Source: Scleroderma bovista (Eukaryota > Basidiomycota > Agaricomycetes > Boletales > Sclerodermataceae). Taken from it: 64,000 nt of DNA. The DNA lies in assembly GCA_037178675.1 (NCBI GenBank), contig JAYMGJ010000321.1, positions 124,001 to 188,000 of the forward strand, in the 5' to 3' direction. The position numbers and the translations under genes were made by a program. The notes below the pieces were generated by a model. The model was not told the origin of the DNA. It saw nothing but the letters and a program-made list of their open reading frames with translations, and did not search any database. Of the stretch, positions 11,577 to 24,128 are shown one piece after another (within the stretch, counting starts at the first letter, position 1; the number at the start of each line of letters is the position of its first letter).

Positions 11577-11660
11577 GCCCGCTTAGCTCAGTGGTAGAGC
11601 GCATCACTTGTAGGACATTCTGCGATGATGAGGTCGGTTGTTCAATCCAGCCAGTGGGCA
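11577..11660 (+). tRNA. tRNA-Thr (anticodon TGT) with a 12-base intron
   Basis: The acceptor GCCCGCT pairs with AGTGGGC, with discriminator A at 11660. The D arm is GCTC-AGTGGTA-GAGC and the T arm GGTTG-TTCAATC-CAGCC. The anticodon stem CATCA/TGATG encloses 19 bases. Removing a 12-base intron (GGACATTCTGCG) after position 37 leaves loop CTTGTAA with anticodon TGT. The first run of four T lies about 40 bases downstream, so a trailer longer than usual is likely. Confidence 0.82.
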
Positions 11661-11897
11661 GTTGCATCAGGAGGCGCATTTCGAGCAAACCGTCGCTATT
11701 CTTTTATTGAAGTTCTCTGGGGCTGCGGAATCTATTACAATGGCTGTGGCCAGTAAAATGACGGACTGGACCGATGCTGCTAAGGCTGTGTGTTTTGCGC
11801 GTGTTGCTACTGCCACTCTCACACCATCGTTGTTCGCTTTCAACTTCTAACGGTGAAATCTCATTTTTCCAGCAAGCTTGTGTTCTTCATTTCTTCA

Positions 11898-14800
11898 ATG
11901 TCAATCAATCAATCCAATATTCGTCGCTCCAAGCTGGAACTTTGGAAAACCGAACCCATTCAGAGCACAACGGACTCTCAGTTGGATCAGGTATACACAA
12001 GATGTCCCCCACAGGTCGTCTTGACACTAACATGATAACAGTCACAGGAGTCATCTCCAGCCATTATTCCGAATATCCCGCAGACATCTAGCAAAATCGC
12101 CCAGAGAAAATCGGCGAAGTTGAAGAAATTGCTATCATTTAACTGGTCCAACCGAAATATCGCGAGTTCCTCTGTAGGGGTGGGTCCATCTGTCGAAGCG
12201 GAACTACCCAAAGCTCTTCACAAGGTATGAAATGATGAAATACACCTCTCATTATGGAGTATTGTCCGCTGAACCCGTACCTTATAGCCACACAATTTAC
12301 AGGGAGGTCAGACTCAATTTTCACCTCCCCATGAGGTATGAGAATCTACTTTCATTCATATCTAGTATTTTTTTGCTGAGTGCGAGCTGCACAAGTCGAG
12401 GAGCAACATCGACCACACAGTCGCACCTGCAGCATGTGTGCGGGACAAGATCGATGCTGCCCAAAAACAGCTTGGCACGACAGCGCCTATTCCACTTGCT
12501 GCGCAACATGCTGTCGAGCTCGTTGGTGGGATCAACGCTACCGTATCTCAGATAGACACCCTCAGTTCGACATATATCCAACCGCTCAAGACTTTCAACA
12601 CCGTAATCAGTACTATTGCCAACGTACGATATATCCCTTTCTCTGGTGTATCAATCAAACTGACGTTTTTATGCAGATCCACCCTTACACTCAGATGGCG
12701 TTGGGTGTTCTTACCGGTGCAGCTCAGGTGCGTCCTGCTCTCGCAGATGTAGCACGCAACTCATACCGTTCTCGTTAGTTGATTATTAATCAGGCGAACC
12801 TGGACAGTTCGATCTCCGGCTTACTTGCAAAAGTGCAAAGTGTCTATGAGTTCCTTCTTGAAGAGGATACCTTGTCCAGTCTCGATACAATGAAAGATAC
12901 GCTCGGACGTATCGCGGAAGTGATTAGCAATTGCGCCCATTTCATCAAAGACTATTCTGAAACTAAGAACTTCTGTAAGCCAATCTGAGTGGTTTTCTAA
13001 GAACATTCTGACCAGGTGTCACCGCAGGGAGACGACTCGGAAAGAACGTTATGTCGGAAACACAGACCATCGTCGGTGACTACAACGATGCATTGGATGA
13101 ACTGATGCAACAATACCGCGATCGTGCAGTTCGTGACACTCATCTTAACGTCTATCGCGTTCTCGAGGACTTGAATCTGGACGGCATGGCATACGCAGGC
13201 GGGGCTGGACTCAATACGACGAAGAAATGCCTGGAGGGAACGAGGACTGAAGTGTTGAAGGAGATCATTGATTGGATCAACGACCCAGATGTCAACGCAC
13301 CGCGGATCTTCTGGCTTCACGGCCAGGCTGGCAGAGGGAAATCCGCGATCGCCCACACGATTGCCCTATGGTTCAAGAAAGTGGGAGGACTTGGATCATG
13401 CTTTTGCTTTGCGCGCGACAGGCAGACAGAACGTCGGGAGGAAAAAATGTTGTCAACCATCGCTCGCGATCTTGCTGACCGGGACCCCGCATTTCGACGG
13501 GCGTTGGCGGACGCTATCGCCAAGGACCACTCACTCAAGCTTACTTCTGATGTCATACAACAGTGGGAGAAGCTTCTTCTGGAACCTTTGTTGAAAGTCT
13601 CAGCAAGGATAGTGGGAAGCGTTCTCCTGGTGATTGATGCGTTGGATGAGACTGGCCCTAACTCATCGCGAGAACACATCCTGTCGGTGCTCAAGTCGAC
13701 GGAGGCTGCTTCTCTCCCTTCTCACTTCCGCATACTCCTCACGTCACGACCATTATCCGACATCACTCTTGCTCTGGGCAGTGCCCAACATGTGAAAGCA
13801 GTTTCCTTGGACAACATTTCTGCAGTTTCTGCTGAGCGTGATATTCGTCTGTATGTGTCCAGGAAACTCGAGGGTCTCGGTGGCATCAGTGGAAGGGAAA
13901 TCGAACACATCACTCTGAAGGCGGATGGTTTATTCGAGTGGGCTCGACTTGCCTGCGAGTTCATCAAACCAGGCATTGCTGGGGAAACGGCCAAGGAACT
14001 CTTTGACTTGGTAGCACGTGCGGCAGGAGAAGGGAAAACACTTTTGGACGGCATGTACAATGCAATCCTCGAGAGTGCTGTGGGCAGAAAACCAACGGCA
14101 CTTGCACGGTTCCGCTCTCTCATGCGGCAGATTATTGACACGCTAGAGCCACTTCCAATGGATGCATTGCATGCGATCCGCATGTTCTTCCCGCACAAGG
14201 ATGATCGTTTTGACATTGCCGTCATTCTCGAATATATGGGCCCATTGCTAAGTGGCGTCACTGACAAAACCATCCCTGTTCGACCTCTACATGCCTCCTT
14301 CTATGACTTCTTGATTGAGCAGTCACGGAGTGGGGACTACTTCGTTGGCGAGTTTGACATGCAGGCTAATCTAGCTATGGCCTCGCTCCGTGACCTTCGT
14401 AGTGGTCTTCGCTTCAACATCTGTGGGCTAGAAAGCTCTTACTTGCTGAACTCTGAAGTACATAATCTTGCTGAGAGAGTCAAAGCCAAGATTTCATCTC
14501 ACCTATCCTATTCCTGTCAGTTCTGGGCCAGGCATCTGGAAGCCACCAAGTTTGGAGCTGTCCTTGCTGGGCATGTGAAGGATATCCTGGGGGATGAAAC
14601 AATGTTATTCTGGTTTGAAGCACTGAGTTTGCTGGGTGTACTTCACAATGGTGTGGCTGCTCTTTCCAGTACTGCAAGATGGTTACAGGTGAGTAAGTCA
14701 GTGCCATGTGTGTGTTTTTTGTAACAATCTGGCTTTAGGGGAATGAGGGATATGATACTATTGCAGCCCTTGCAAGGGATGGTGTGAAGTTCATTTATAA

Positions 14801-17087
14801 CTTTTGCATTGCACCCTCTACAAGCACCCCCCACTTATACATCTCTGCACTGGCATTTGCCCCTGAAGACTCAATGTTATGTAAGGTTCTAAAGGGGAAG
14901 TTTCACCACATAGCCAAAGTTTTTGAAGGGTCTCAGCAAAGGTGGCCAGCTGCTCAGGTTTTGTTTCAGGGCCACACTGACTGGGTCACATCAGTTGCAT
15001 TCTCCCCTGATGGCACAAGGATTGTGTCAGGCTCCTCTGACAAGACTGTGAGAGTCTGGGATGCTGAAAGGGGTGTGCAGATTGGAAGTTCACTTCAAGG
15101 CCACACTGACTTGGTCACATCAATTGCATTCTCCTCTGATGGCACAAGAATTGTGTCAGGTTCAGATGACAAGACTGTGAGGATCTGGGATGCTAACAGG
15201 GGTATGCAGATTGGCAGTCCATTTGAAGGTCACACTCACTTGGTCACATCAGTTGCATTCTCCCCTGATGGCACAAGGATTGTGTCAGGCTCCTCTGACA
15301 AGACTGTGAGAGTCTGGGATGCTGACAGGGGTGTGCAGATTGGCAGTCCACTTCAAGGCCACACTGACTATGTCACATCAGCTGCATTCTCCCCTGATGG
15401 CACAAGGATTGTGTCAGGCTCTGCTGACAAGACTGTGAGAGTCTGGGATGCTGACAGGGGTGTGCAGATTGGCAGTCCACTTCAAGGCCACACTGACTGG
15501 GTCAGATCAGTTGCATTCTCCCCTGATGGCACAAGGATTGTGTCAGGCTCAGATGACAAGACTGTGAGAGTCTGGGATGCTGACAGGGGTGTGCAGATTG
15601 GCAGTCCACTTCAAGGCCACACTCTCCCTGTCAGATCAGTTGCATTCTCCCCTGATGGCACAAGGATTGTGTCAGGCTCAGATGACAAGACTGCGAGAGT
15701 CTGGGATGCTGACAGGGGTGTGCAGATTGGCAATCCACTTCAAGGCCACACTCACTATATCACATCAGTTGCATTCTCCCCTGATGGCACAAGGATTGTG
15801 TCAGGCTCTGTTGACAAGACTGTGAGAGTCTGGGATGCTGACAGGGGTGTGCAGATTGGCAGTCCACTTCAAGGCCACACTGAATATGTCACATCAGCTG
15901 CATTCTCCCCTGATGGCACAAGGATTGTGTCAGGCTCCTCTGACAAGACTGTGAGAGTCTGGGATGCTGACAGGGGTGTGCAGATTGGCAGTCCACTCCA
16001 AGGCCACACTCTCCCTGTCAGATCAGTTGCATTCTCCCCTGATGGCACAAGGATTGTGTCAGGCTCTGCTGACAAGACTGTGAGGGTCTGGGATGCTGAC
16101 AGGGGTGTGCAGATTGGCAGTCCACTTCAAGGCCACACTGAATATGTCACATCAGCTGCATTCTCCCCTGATGGCACAAGGATTGTGTCAGGCTCTGCTG
16201 ACAAGACTGTGAGAGTCTGGGATGCTGACAGGGGTGTGCAGATTGGCAGTCCACTTCAAGGCCACACTGAATATGTCACATCAGTTGCATTCTCCCCTGA
16301 TGGTACAAGGATTGTGTCAGGCTCCTCTGACAAGACTGTGAGGGTCTGGGATGCTGACAGGGGTGTGCAGATTGGCAGTCCACTTCAAGGCCATACTGAC
16401 TGGGTCAGATCAGTTACATTCTCCCCTGATGGCACAAGGATTGTGTCAGGCTCTGCTGACAAGACTGTGAGAGTCTGGGATGCTGACAGGGGTGTGCAGA
16501 TTGGCAGTCCACTTCAAGGCCACACTGACTGGGTCAGATCAGTTGCATTCTCCCCTGATGGCACAAGGATTGTGTCAGGCTCAGATGACAAGACTGTGAG
16601 AGTCTGGGATGCTGACAGGGGTGTGCAGATTGGCAGTCCACTTCAAGGCCACACTGACTGGGTCAGATCAGTTGCATTCTCCCCTGATGGCACAAGGATT
16701 GTGTCAGGCTCAGATGAAAAGACTATGAGAGTCTGGGATTCTAGCAGGGGTATAAATATTAGCAATGATATCGAAGGAAATGCTCAGCTCACTGTTGCAC
16801 ATCCCTCTATCAAGTTCTCTTCTATACCATCTCATGCATTGGGCCACAGAGGAACAGAACTGTGTCAACTTATCTATGATGCATGGGACTCACATGAGTG
16901 TGTTAGTCTCCATGAAGATGGATGGATTAGAGGTCAGCATGGTCAGCTGCTTCTCTGGGTACCACCTGCTTTTAGAGAACCATTCTACAGCATGTGGACC
17001 AGATTAATTATCCCAAGGGGAGGAGTAGAATTGGACCTCAGTGAAATGGTACATGGGACCAGGTGGAACCAATGTTATGAGACTTGA
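11898..17087 (+). CDS. NLR-type protein: helical N-terminal domain, NACHT NTPase, 14 WD40 repeats
   Basis: STAND/NLR protein of the fungal NACHT-WD40 class, about 1600 residues; HET-E-type members trigger incompatibility cell death. Short exons starting [16 protein letters not shown] build a Ser-rich leader and an alpha-helical domain ([15 protein letters not shown]) found ahead of NACHT in Agaricomycetes. NACHT runs from about residue 340: Walker [15 protein letters not shown] at 13315-13356, Walker [11 protein letters not shown] at about 13624-13653, sensor-like ILLTSRP. An intron at about 14690-14737 leads to a last exon with a linker, 14 WD40 units and a tail of about 100 residues ([16 protein letters not shown]). 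No stops or frame breaks are seen. Fourteen units could form two seven-bladed propellers. The ligand is unknown. Confidence 0.88.
14970..16775 (+). repeat. Tandem array of 14 WD40-coding units of exactly 129 bp
   Basis: 1806 bp divide into 14 units of 129 bp (43 residues), each starting GHT and containing [12 protein letters not shown] and [15 protein letters not shown]. Units 3-13 are nearly identical at base level. Differences cluster at unit residues 4-7 (D/H/L/E, W/L/Y/P, V/I, T/R), 9-10 and 23 (S/D/A/V). The outermost units 1, 2 and 14 carry more private changes. Confidence 0.95.
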
Positions 17088-17261
17088 CCATGGCATGTTG
17101 TTCATTGTGGCTTTCACCTTGTGTGACACCTATGTCTGAATTGTTTGTGTTTGTCATCCAGGATCACTTCATAAGTTAGAAAAGTTCCACCTTTCTAGAA
17201 TATTGTTGATAAAATCTTGTAGCACATAATGATATGCAGTGATAACAGGAGGTATACATAC

Positions 17262-18643
17262 TTAGATTGTGAATAAACATCTTTCTCTTTCTTGTATCCA
17301 CTGGCAATGCCCCTGCCAGCTCGCAGCATTCATCTGAATCAATTCCCTCAATTTTTGCAGATCAAATGGTAACAATGCTTCTGCTTGCAATGCACCAACG
17401 ACATACGATCTGTCCGAAACTTCAACGAGCCATCTAGAGAGCAGAGGTACGGACATTACTGTGCTCGCTTTTAGGGGTTCCATTCGGCGACCTGTTTTCA
17501 GTTCCATACACATCCTATCGAGCAGCATCTTCTGATTATACCAGATCTTATAAGCCCAGAGGTACTGCGGATTGATAGGCTACTGTATGCAGTAATCTAG
17601 AGGCAGAAGCGAGCCCAGAACAGAAGACCCATTGCCACGGGTCTTTCCTGAAGCTGCAGTGTAACCCCCTGATTCTGCTAGCTTGGTGGTCTGTAGGTTT
17701 ATTTTGCATGAACACCAAAGAACAGGGACCTTTGAGCTGCGATCTCCAAGATTGCATTGAAGACCATGAGCACACAATGACGATTGTTGGCAGCATTTAC
17801 ATGCAAATCAGGGACAAATAAGTGAGTTCATACACCGAATAGGTGCTCACATTGTACCATCTTGGGGGTGAGCGGTGTTTTCCAATTCGATGTACGCACG
17901 CTGTTCTAAACAAGGGTCCTTCGCAGGTACAAAGAAGCCATCTTTGCGAGACTGACGACTTGACGATTGTGTATAGAACTAAACTTTCTGTCCGCTTTAG
18001 TAGCCAGAGCTCCAAGCTCTACGAGACCACGTGCACGAATGCTGAACTCTCGGTAGAGCTTTTCCCCATCGTCTGCAGGTCTAATTGAAACCGGGGGGAA
18101 AGGAACCACACCATGGGCGCACTTCTTATGTTAGCACCACATTCGCAGATTCGAGCACTTCCTGAATAGACGTCACCAAGGCTGCATGATAAGCGGTAAA
18201 ACTCGCATCAAGACTTTCTTTGGGAATCCTATGCAGACAACGTCAGTGACTCCACCCAATAAACCGGAGATGATGACAAGAGGCTCGCACTTTTCATGCT
18301 GCTAACTTGGATAAGCAAAATGGTGCGAGTGTCATACAGCTGAACTAAGGCTGTCGGAGCACCAACCTGCCGCATGATGCGCCATTCGAGGTTGAAACCC
18401 AAAGGCCTAGTGGGATAGAAATTCGGGACATTATTTGTAAGATGTGATAGCTTACCCATCAAGAGATTGTACGAGGGTATCAGCTTCGTCCCCACATCGC
18501 GTGTAGACAACGGCGACAGGTGGTTCTCTGTATTCCATATAGTTATGGGCGTCGCTGATCCCTTCGTATTGTTTGACAACCTGCTGGAAGATGAAGCGCG
18601 TGCGGAGGTGGATGGTACTGGCTTCGTAGCGTTGGATTGGCAT
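17262..18643 (-). CDS. 3'-5' exonuclease domain protein, probably decaying (pseudogene candidate)
   Basis: Recognisable blocks of the fungal DEDD-type (WRN-like) exonuclease family are, in order: VVYTRCGDEADTLVQSL, PLGFNLEWR, ALVQLYDTRTILLIQVS, RFPKK, EVLESANVV, DDGEKLYREFSIRARGLVEL, VSLAKMASLYLRRTL, RTSNWKTPLTPKM, AANNRHCVLMVF, then the family's C-terminal block WAYKIWYNQKMLLDRMC to the stop at 17262. Motif I reads FNLEW where FDxEW is expected, and motif III reads NN where ND is expected. Two intron ends also look broken: a donor reads ATAAG instead of GTAAG before DDGEKL, and the acceptor before the AANN block reads AA instead of AG. All four differences are G to A on the coding strand. 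The start at 18643 (MPIQRYEAS) follows an acceptor-like CAG, so an upstream exon probably exists. Confidence 0.55.
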
Positions 18644-19320
18644 GCCTGTTTCTTTTCAGATGCGCCGAACGCGTAGGGGAGGGGGGGGGCCTGGTTCGCG
18701 ATCAATTCGGCGTTTGGTTAGCCCAAAGGAAGTGGCCAACTGAAGACGCATTTTGGGATATTGTAATATAGAGTATCATATCAACTTGCACTCACGTCTT
18801 AGCATTCACACCGAGCCAACTTGAAGACGGTGATGGAGGTGGTTCAGGGCGTCGATTGTTCTCTTCGGCGATGACCGTTGAATCCTAACATTTTGGGGAA
18901 TGAACAGCGTGATTTGACGCGTTTCCTTCGCTGTGTTCACTTGGCCTTCTCATTCCTGCACGATGAGTGATGCTTTGTCAGTGCTTAGTGGCACAATGGA
19001 TTGCAGATTTTGCATGGGCAGTAGTCAGCTTCATAAGTGCTTCAAGTTGCAGATGACGGTCGCCTGCGCGTTGGTTCGTTACGCGTGAATCACGTGACCG
19101 TAGTACAGAGTCAAGGTCGGGTTGTGCCGAAACCCACTCCGACGGAGTGCTTCTCGGAACGATCTAACCGGAAAGAGCGATCATGTGTTCAACGAGTTGC
19201 GGAGCCCCTGACTCTCTGCTCCTTATTACGTGTGACTCGACAACGAGGGGCTTGTTTGTGAGGTAAGCTCGAGCACCCAGAATCCGTTGACTCCCGCAGG
19301 AGGGCCCTTTGATTTCTTCG
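18644..19320. other. Intergenic region between divergent genes
   Basis: This region probably holds 5' exons of the exonuclease gene. A minus-strand open stretch near 18800-18860 reads PEPPPSPSSSWLG and could splice onto the exon at 18643. The MATE transporter promoter should also lie here. Nothing else is supported. Confidence 0.35.
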
Positions 19321-21780
19321 ATGTCTTTCTCTGGCACTCCCTCTTCTGTACCTCAAGATTACAGCCTCTTAGCCCACTATGTCGGCAGCTACACGGAGCT
19401 TCGTCACCAGGAAATCGACAGGGATGTCGCCACCACCTCTGAGGACGGGGATGTCAACGAGCCATTGCACCGTCGAAGACCCATCCCAACCATCCCGGTG
19501 AGCCGGGTAAGTGCCGACCAGCCATCCCGAGTTTCCGAGACCACTCCACTGCTCAATCCCCCTGTCCCTCGCATTCGTGAGGATGTGGATGCGTTGTCTC
19601 ACGTTTCTCGAAATACAGTCGATGTCTTCTGGGATGAAGTCAAGATATTGGTCAGGTATTCCTTGCCTGTTTTCGGGTCCGTACCTCAGTTGTCCTCGCA
19701 GCCAGAGCAAGCTCATCACATTAATTTGCAGGACGCACATATTAGAACATAGCATGATCATGGCTTCCGTGATTTCTATTGGTCATCTCTCCACCATCGC
19801 GCTTGCAGCTGCCACTATGGGATTTATGACCGCTAACATCACTGGTCTTAGTATCATCCAAGGGATGGCTAACACATTGGATACTGTTCTTCCTTCAGCG
19901 TGGACATCCGACCAACCCAAGTTGGTTGGTCTTTGGACCCAGCGGATGTGTAAGTTCACGAATGCTGTCGTCGATAGATGATAATTGATCTTGGAACTCA
20001 GCTATACTAATGTTCATTATGTTGATCGTAAGCCTTTGAAATTCTTTGCGCGTGCCCCCTTTTAATTTGGTTTCAGCCTATGCTCGCAATTTGGTTCCAC
20101 GCTGAGCCCATTCTATTGGCGTTGAGACAAGAACCCGAAATCGCCAGACTTGCTGGCCTTTATTTGAAGTGGGCATCCCTAGGGCTCCCTGCTTACGCGT
20201 TTAATGCCATTTCGAGGTACGGCTCTATGGTCCGACCCCGACTGGCGCAATACTAATTTTACATGAGCAGACGTTATTTCCAAGCGCAGGGTATGAATCA
20301 ACTCCTGTCGAAGCCAATGAAATAACATCCTCAATTGTATGTAGGGTTATTCACAGTTCCCACCCGTATCATCCTTTGTGTGGCTCCTATCAACATCTTC
20401 TTGAATTATCTCCTGGGTATGCATTCACCCACTGCTGTCGATCATACTGATCTCAAGTACGATGTTTATCTACTAGTGTGGGGACCCAAGCCAGTTCGTC
20501 TCGGTTTTATTGGCGCGCCGATCGCATCTTCTATCTCCTACAATCTTGTATCTATCGCATCCGTCATCTACGGGGTCTTTTTCGTTCGGAAGACCGCCTG
20601 GCATCCGATCACAGCCAAGGCATTCACCGACTTGGGCTTTATGGCCAAACTAAGTATCGGTGGTGTTGGTAAGCAATGCGGGGTATCGGTCGGACCTAAG
20701 CGCTAAGCATTCATGGCTCCACAGGCCAGGTCGCTTCTTCCTGGTGGTCATGGGAGCTGGTTGGAAGTACGTCTTTTCGTCCTGACTTAGTCAAGTTTGC
20801 TGACCATCACTCAGTTGCTGCGAGCTTGTAAGTACGGAATTGTGATCCCTTTAGCGTATCTCCACCTTCTTTCAGCCTCGGGCCCGTCCCTTTGGCGGCT
20901 CAGTCTATCCTCATTTCGACCTCTTCTTCTTTCTTCCAAGCGCCATATGCTCTGGGCATCGCCACCTCCGTCCGGTGAGTTGATCCTTGTCTTCACGTGC
21001 GCAGTTCTGTTATAGCTAATGATAGAATTGGAAATCTCTTGGGAGAGAGGAATGCAAAGCGCGCAGGCGTCGCCGTTAGAGCATCCTGCCTGCTTGGCGT
21101 TGTTCTCGCTGTTCTTTTCAGGTCAGCACCCCGGAGAATGGGTGGAGGTGCGCTGGGACTCATTTAGTATTCTTTCCCACAGTTCTACACTCATAACCTT
21201 ACGCCATTCGTGGGCTTACTTGTTTAATGGCGACCCTGGTAGGTTCTTGATACAGCGAAATATTGCCGAGTTGATATATGCGTGGTAATGCTTTCATACA
21301 GAGGTCGTCGAACTTGTCGCTGCTGTGCTGCCTCTCGTCGCACTCGTGGAAATATTTGATAACGGTACCGCGTTAGTGGGCGGTATACTGCGCGCGAGCG
21401 GGAAACAGGTAGAGCTTTTTCGTCTTGACTGGTCCTGAGACATTTGTTCACGATGATCAGCTTTGGGGCGCAACGCTTAACATCAGGCAAGTTGCAACAA
21501 TGTTCATGGACACGTCGAGGTACATGACCGGTGGTACTTACCAAACGCGTACAGTGCTTACTATGCTATTGGCTTCCCGATTGGTTTCTGGTTGACGTTT
21601 CAGCGGGACTTGCAACTCTTCGGTTTATGGTCGGGTCTCAACCTCGCCATGGCGTTTTCTGCGTCGATTGGGTTGTACCTCGCCCTTACCACCGATTGGA
21701 ATAGGGAGGTAGAGAAAGTCATGGCGCGTCTTGCTGCAGACAAGGGGTACAGGCCGCAGGACGAAGAACATCGTCACTGA
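19321..21780 (+). CDS. MATE family efflux transporter
   Basis: Cation or drug antiporter of the multi-antimicrobial extrusion family, probably vacuolar or plasma membrane, as for yeast Erc1 homologues. The ATG at 19321 gives a long polar N-terminus of about 100 residues with an acidic dileucine-like ETTPLL motif, common in fungal MATE proteins. Membrane exons then follow: SLPVFG, HLSTIALAAATMGFMTANI, the conserved GLSIIQGMANTLDTVLPSAW, WFHAEPILLALRQEPEIA, LFTVPTRIILCVAPINIFLNYLLG, VRLGFIGAPIASSISYNL, PLAAQSILIS, GIATSVR-IGNLLGERNAK and VVELVAAVLPLVALVEIFDN. A final helix pair ends GYRPQDEEHRH-stop. About 12 membrane segments and both MATE halves are present. Around a dozen short introns occur, all joinable by GT..AG. 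Confidence 0.85.
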
Positions 21781-23095
21781 AGGTTGGTTTCCTTGAATGC
21801 TGACATACCACCGAGAGATGAGATGCTAACGACGGATAGATGAACCATCATGATGTAATTCCATATACCTTCTTGGCATTAGAAATTTACGATGTTACGC
21901 AGCAAACAAGCACGAAGCAGCGATAAAATCGAAGGACGAGGTATGTAGTATGGTATCAGCCGCTCACTGAAGGGTATCCCTGTTGTTGCTATGGAGCCTC
22001 CGTGAGCTTCGGTCGGCGAATTTCGATCTTGAATGGATGGAATATTAGGTTAGGGTGATTCAAAATTCCAGCGAAGCTTAATTCCTTTACCCCTTGAGGC
22101 AGACCTCTATGCGGAGTTCAGGATGTAACAGCCAAGCGTGGACACCGTTGTAGTATACATGATAACATGGATCGGTTTAGGCCATGTTCTGGCTGCATAA
22201 ACTGCCGGTTCGCAATACTGCGGGAGAAGCCAAGGATAAATCAGCGGGTGTTGAACTCCAAATTGATTGGAACAACTACCTACGTAGAAGTACCTGAGCG
22301 TGTAAATGGCTGGTCCCTGCAGGGACCTAGTGGACGAACGACGTGGCACCAAGGTATACAATAAGGAAATAGCATGATGGCCGAGCGTAGGCCATGTGAT
22401 AGCAATGCGGGTATCAGCGAAGAGATACGACAGTTTATCGGGGGAAAATTAGTCTTACGCCGAGTCGGCGCCGTCCACGCACCGGATCGCGGTAGAACTT
22501 GTACTAGAAGAAGATGTCCATTTGTATGCGCCGAACATCGCGGTCATATCCAATCGCCACCCGGCCGCGAAAGTTCTGACCGTAGATGATTTACCAGTGG
22601 AACGGTTAGGTAACCGTGCGACGATGGGAAGTCGAAGAAGGATGCTGCGGGGCCGGGGTCGAAGACCCGTGAGATCCGGGAGCACTAGCGCTCAGATCGG
22701 CGCGTTCAGCAGTCCAGCCGGGGCCCCGGAAGGCATTCGAGTTCGCGTGGTACATACCTGAACTGACGCAGTAAAATTTTATTGCGCCGTTTATCCGTTC
22801 GCCGACCCTGCCTGGCATGCGCAGCGAGTCGCCTGTGCCGCAAACCTGCAAACTTATCGCCTACCTGCATCCCCTGGAGTATGTGACTTGACAGAGAACT
22901 GCCTGGAACAATGGATGCGGAGGCAGCTATCAGATGTGTGCGCTCGACGAGCTTTGGGTATCGAATGGATTGCTTCTGCGAGTCGCAGAACAAATACAGC
23001 GTGCTGGTAGTGTACAGTGAAATGCGCATACAAGGTCGTCATGGGGGTCTATGCTCCAAACGAATGCAAAAAAAGCGAGTGAAAACAGGGGGAGA
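21781..23095. other. Gene-poor stretch of 1.3 kb
   Basis: This stretch lies between the MATE stop and the convergent thioesterase stop. Open frames up to about 160 codons exist on both strands, but none shows a recognisable domain, intron-exon logic or family-like composition. The part around 22600-22740 is GC-rich. I cannot call a gene. Confidence 0.35.
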
Positions 23096-24128
23096 TTACA
23101 ATTTTGACATTGTGGGCTGCATTTTGTTGAGATACGCGGACGCGACGAGCCGGCCTGTCCGCTTTTCGATGATCTTGAAGATAACTGAGCAACATATACA
23201 AACTGGATGTGATGGACATACCTCGCATCGGGCGCTCATGATACGGCAGCCCATTGCTACTGACGTGCTGATGATCCGAAGGTACGAGCCACTGCAACAG
23301 GCGTACGTGAAGTTGACAAGGCGATTCCCGGAAGGAAGACGTACAGTGGTGCAGGAGAGTGAAACAGTACGTTCATGGCTTGAGTGACGCCAACGCCATT
23401 TATATTCTGCAAAAGACCCAGAGCAACCAATGGCGTGCTGCAGCAACTGGGGAAGGACATAAGTTCGAGTACGTTGAGTCCAAGACAGGCGTACTTGTCA
23501 ATCAAGAAAGCCATGCATCCGCCATGCAGCATGCCAGCGCCGTTGAGCATATTTTTGGTCACGACCACTTCCGCGACAGTGGTCGCCTCCATTCTGCCCT
23601 GCTTTTCCTCCGACTTGGATACGTTGACATCGACGAATTTGACGGCTTTGGCCACGGCGTGTCCGAAACAGTTTTCGTCGCCGGCGCCGTAGGCCATGTA
23701 GGTGTTCAAGATAAGTTGTTTTACGTGTGACGAGACGTTGCCACCGATATGCGAAACATCCCCACAGTTGGACAGGGACGCGGGGTCCACCCAAGCAGCG
23801 CGGGCGGGGCGATGAACGCCGTTGTATCTCAACTTATTTTCGGAGGGGCCATACGAATCCTGGATAGGAGAGGCAGCGCTAGCATAGAGGGCTGAGGAGG
23901 ACCTGGGGGACATCGCGGGTAAGCCACGGGCGGGAGGAGAGGGGGGATGCCCTGGGAGGGCTCTGCTCACCGAGGTATTTATGCAGATGCGTGTCAGCCG
24001 GCGTTTGGACGAACCGCGTCTCGATGGGCAAAGCTGGCAGAGTCGTGGCAGAGGAACTTACTAGGCCCTGTGTGATCGGAACGAGATCTCGACGAGCAGA
24101 GGGTCGCTCTCACACTACACGTGGCCAT
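23096..24128 (-). CDS. Hotdog-fold thioesterase (PaaI / ACOT13 type)
   Basis: Acyl-CoA thioesterase superfamily. Conserved order: VKQLILNTYMAYGAG, CFGHAVAKAVKFVDVNV, MEATTVAEVVVTKNMLN, then the helix-start motif GAGMLHGGCMAFLIDKYACL, which holds the hotdog catalytic region. After an intron come VTQAMNVLFHSPAPLGSYLR, STSVAMGCRIMSARCE and, using an AAG acceptor, IIEKRTGRLVASAYLNKMQP, ending MSKL-stop at 23096-23098. The N-terminus is uncertain. The frame with ALYASAASPIQDSYG can be entered from exons encoding ETRFVQTPADTHLHKYL, with an ATG at 24128. Without those exons the first ATG is 23913. The substrate is not inferable. Confidence 0.7.

Noticed and set aside
13317..14273. Minus-strand open frames of 125 and 183 codons inside the NLR gene
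   Set aside because: They are antisense to the NACHT domain, which is clearly coding. There is no independent start context or domain.
14970..16775. The 129-bp repeats as a non-coding satellite or assembly collapse
   Set aside because: Every unit is a multiple of three, keeps the WD40 pattern and has no stop. A copy-number error cannot be excluded, but the coding nature is clear.
22374..22851. Possible gene in the GC-rich part of the MATE-thioesterase gap
   Set aside because: Overlapping frames on both strands have similar length and none has family features or a consistent intron pattern.
23180..23270. Apparent frameshift at the last intron of the thioesterase gene
   Set aside because: Using the downstream AAG acceptor instead of the first CAG restores phase and gives the conserved IIEKRTGRLVASAYL, so no defect is needed.
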